Source: Campylorhamphus procurvoides
Taxonomy: Eukaryota > Chordata > Aves > Passeriformes > Dendrocolaptidae
Reading direction: 5' to 3'
Length of the DNA: 64,000 nucleotides
Assembly (NCBI GenBank): GCA_013396655.1
Contig: WBMV01000462.1
Location: forward strand, 2,103,807-2,167,806
Made by a program: the position numbers and the translations under genes. Positions 62,069-64,000 of this stretch are shown here, piece after piece. Below the pieces are notes generated by a model. It was not told the DNA's origin. It searched no databases and saw only the letters and a list, made by a program, of their open reading frames with translations. The stretch's first letter is position 1, and every line of letters starts with the position of its first letter.

Positions 62069-63746
62069 TCACCTTACCATATGGACACCACATTATTTAA
62101 AAAACTAACTGCAGGGTGTTTTGTTGCAAAAGATGTGGGTAGGAAGTGCCTGAATGCATGCAAGAAACTGCAACCAAATTAAATAAGTACCCAGAAGAAA
62201 ACTACATTCTGGGTCTCTTATGCTACAACTCAATCCTAGAGCTGCACAAGAAGGTAATAATATATTGTACATGCTTGCACTGTATGAAGGAATCTCTACT
62301 TGCTTTATACAAAATAAACCCCAATATCTTAATTGTGAGATAGCAAGTGTGCACAATAACCATGTTACAGTACAAATATGTACAACTGATGCTTTTATTA
62401 TTTAAAAAATATCCATTCGTCATCATACAACTTGCACTCTTTACCAGAAAAAAAATAAATCTCAGCTTAGGCAGTTTTAAAGCTCTGCTTCTCACCATTT
62501 AACCAAATTTGTATCCAAAGGACTACACACAGCAACAGGGAATGAGAAGGCTCCAGCCAAGGTCAGATGTATGAACACTTGCTGCTGTGGTTTTGTGCAG
62601 GGTTTTACCCTGGCTCCTGATCTAAAGCTCAGGAAAGACACACAAGTGTCCCACAGACAGAACTTGTTGCAGGCAAATGCCTGAATTGGAAGAACTCCCC
62701 AGTGCAATGGGCAAGTCTGCCCCATCTCTTAAGGTCAGAGAGTAGAGGCAAGCTTGGTTTTGAGCTGCTCCAGTGATGCAAAGATTCAGGGGTAGGGTAT
62801 TATCTAATCCCAGTTTCAGTGGTGGAAATTAAAATGCAGAGATTAAATGCCAGGTTGGTGGAACTGTACAATTCCCACAGGGAATCAAGAACTGCACTCT
62901 GCTCTTGGCAATTTCTGTTCAGGGTTTAGCTGCCTTCTGCAGCCCTCAGTGGACTTCTACCCAGAGTATTTGATTTTATGTTCATCTGCTGATATTACTG
63001 GCCTGCTTCTAATTGACACTGAGGAACGTGAAGGACACCTGCTCCTTTGTTTGGTTAGGGATGAGGATGGGATACCACGGCACATTTTAATACCCAGGGT
63101 GAAATTCCAGTCCATGTCAAGGTAATGGATACTGTTTGGCTGTAAACACAAAAGGTCTGGAAAAAATATATGCTAGACCTGAATTATTTAAACACAGATC
63201 AGATGTCTTGTTACCTCTGTCTCTAGGAAGTTACAGCATTTATCCCAGGGGCTGAAGTTTTGCTCAGCACACACTCTCTTTTGCAATGCATTTTAACATG
63301 TTTCACCTCCTTTTTTTCCACTATTTTTAAGTAGTGAAATGGAGATAAAAAGGGTTATAAAACCCAGAGTGAAGTTTGTAAGATACTATTCCAAGGAAGG
63401 ATCTAAAACAGGAAAAATTCATTCAGTTCCATATTCCATACTCTTCATTGTACAGAACATAAGACCAGAACTAAGTCACACAGCTCTCTGGTCTTAAACT
63501 GCAAAGGGAATTTTTGGAATGAACAGCTAAGGATATAGTTTACTGGGGCATTCTTGCACAAGAATAAATTTTTGCCTTGAATCCACCAGTTAAAGTTCCA
63601 TTCACTGAGCCATTAGTTATTTTTATTTACTGTTCAGACACAATGCCTGTATTGTAGTGAGCCCAGGCTGTAGAGAGCTAAGTAGTAGAATTTTAACATC
63701 TCCCAGACAAATGTGGGTTGTCACAGTGGGTGGATTCCCAAAGTAC

Positions 63747-63896
63747 CTGCTTTGTTTGGAGTGGAGAACCCGAAGCCTTGAGAGGCCACACTTCCACCAC
63801 CGGAGCTGAAGGTGCCTGTAGGCTTCTGCTCTCCAAAAGATGAGCTGCCAAACCCAAAAGTCTTTGCTCCGCTGTTTCCAAATAAGCTGGAAGAAT
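63747..63896 (-). CDS. NUP214: NUP214, FG-repeat exon (fifth from the end)
   Basis: The exon has 150 nt and encodes [40 protein letters not shown] and FGFSTPNKA, with five FG dipeptides. The acceptor CCACCCAG and donor GTACTT flank it. The first two bases complete a codon begun in an exon outside the window and the last base begins a glycine codon. NUP214 (CAN) is a cytoplasmic-side nucleoporin; the N-terminal beta-propeller and coiled coil lie to the right of this window. Only about the last 174 residues are encoded here. Confidence 0.97.
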
Positions 63897-64000
63897 CTGG
63901 GTGGATGAAGAACACTTGTAAACAGCCAATACTCACAGCAGTCAATATTCTATGCTGCACTTCATTAACTGAAGCAGGAGAAAGGAAAGTGCCTTTTCAT
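63897..64000 (-). other. NUP214: NUP214 intron, runs off the right edge
   Basis: This is the 3' part of the intron preceding the 63747-63896 exon, with the acceptor at 63897-63898. The upstream exons are outside the window. Confidence 0.8.

Overview
This window looks like bird genomic DNA. Two lines of evidence support that. Degenerate CR1 LINE 3' ends of avian type sit at about 32285, 33125, 52040 and 52826. Three vertebrate genes appear in the same order as on human 9q34 (NUP214, FAM78A, PLPP7), with compact introns. All genes are split by introns, so most long open frames are chance frames in GC-rich intergenic, intronic or UTR sequence. I joined the genes by matching splice sites, phases and protein families. 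No operon, phage, CRISPR or other prokaryotic feature is present.

Layout. 1-3000: an AT-rich block, then a CpG/GC-rich segment that breaks at an 8-base gap and runs into a ~310 bp almost pure purine tract. By synteny this could be the 5' side of PRRC2B on the minus strand, but I see no PRRC2B coding exon. 3000-18300: non-coding, with an orphan CpG-rich patch carrying a CTCF-like motif (about 7830-8180) and a dense cluster of GATA motifs (about 11227-11613). 18320-31380: PLPP7 (NET39) on the minus strand, two coding exons around an 11.6 kb intron, 271 residues. Its promoter has a MEF2/TATA-like site, an E-box and an M-CAT motif. 31500-36800: non-coding with two CR1 pieces, an AAT-rich repeat and two single-N gaps. 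36830-50250: FAM78A on the plus strand, with a CpG-island promoter interrupted by a 58-N gap, two coding exons and a long 3' UTR. 50250-56560: non-coding with two more CR1 pieces. 56565-64000: the last five coding exons of NUP214 on the minus strand, encoding the FG-repeat C-terminus, including a 25-nt microexon; the gene continues beyond the right edge.

The three genes have no known shared pathway. NUP214 is a nucleoporin, PLPP7 a muscle-enriched nuclear-envelope protein, and FAM78A a conserved protein of unknown function. They are linked by conserved synteny, not by an operon-like logic. The points most worth checking are the true N-terminus of FAM78A (a possible acylated MGC start versus a 20-residue extension from an upstream exon), the muscle-type promoter of PLPP7, the GATA cluster, and several places where the assembly is visibly damaged.
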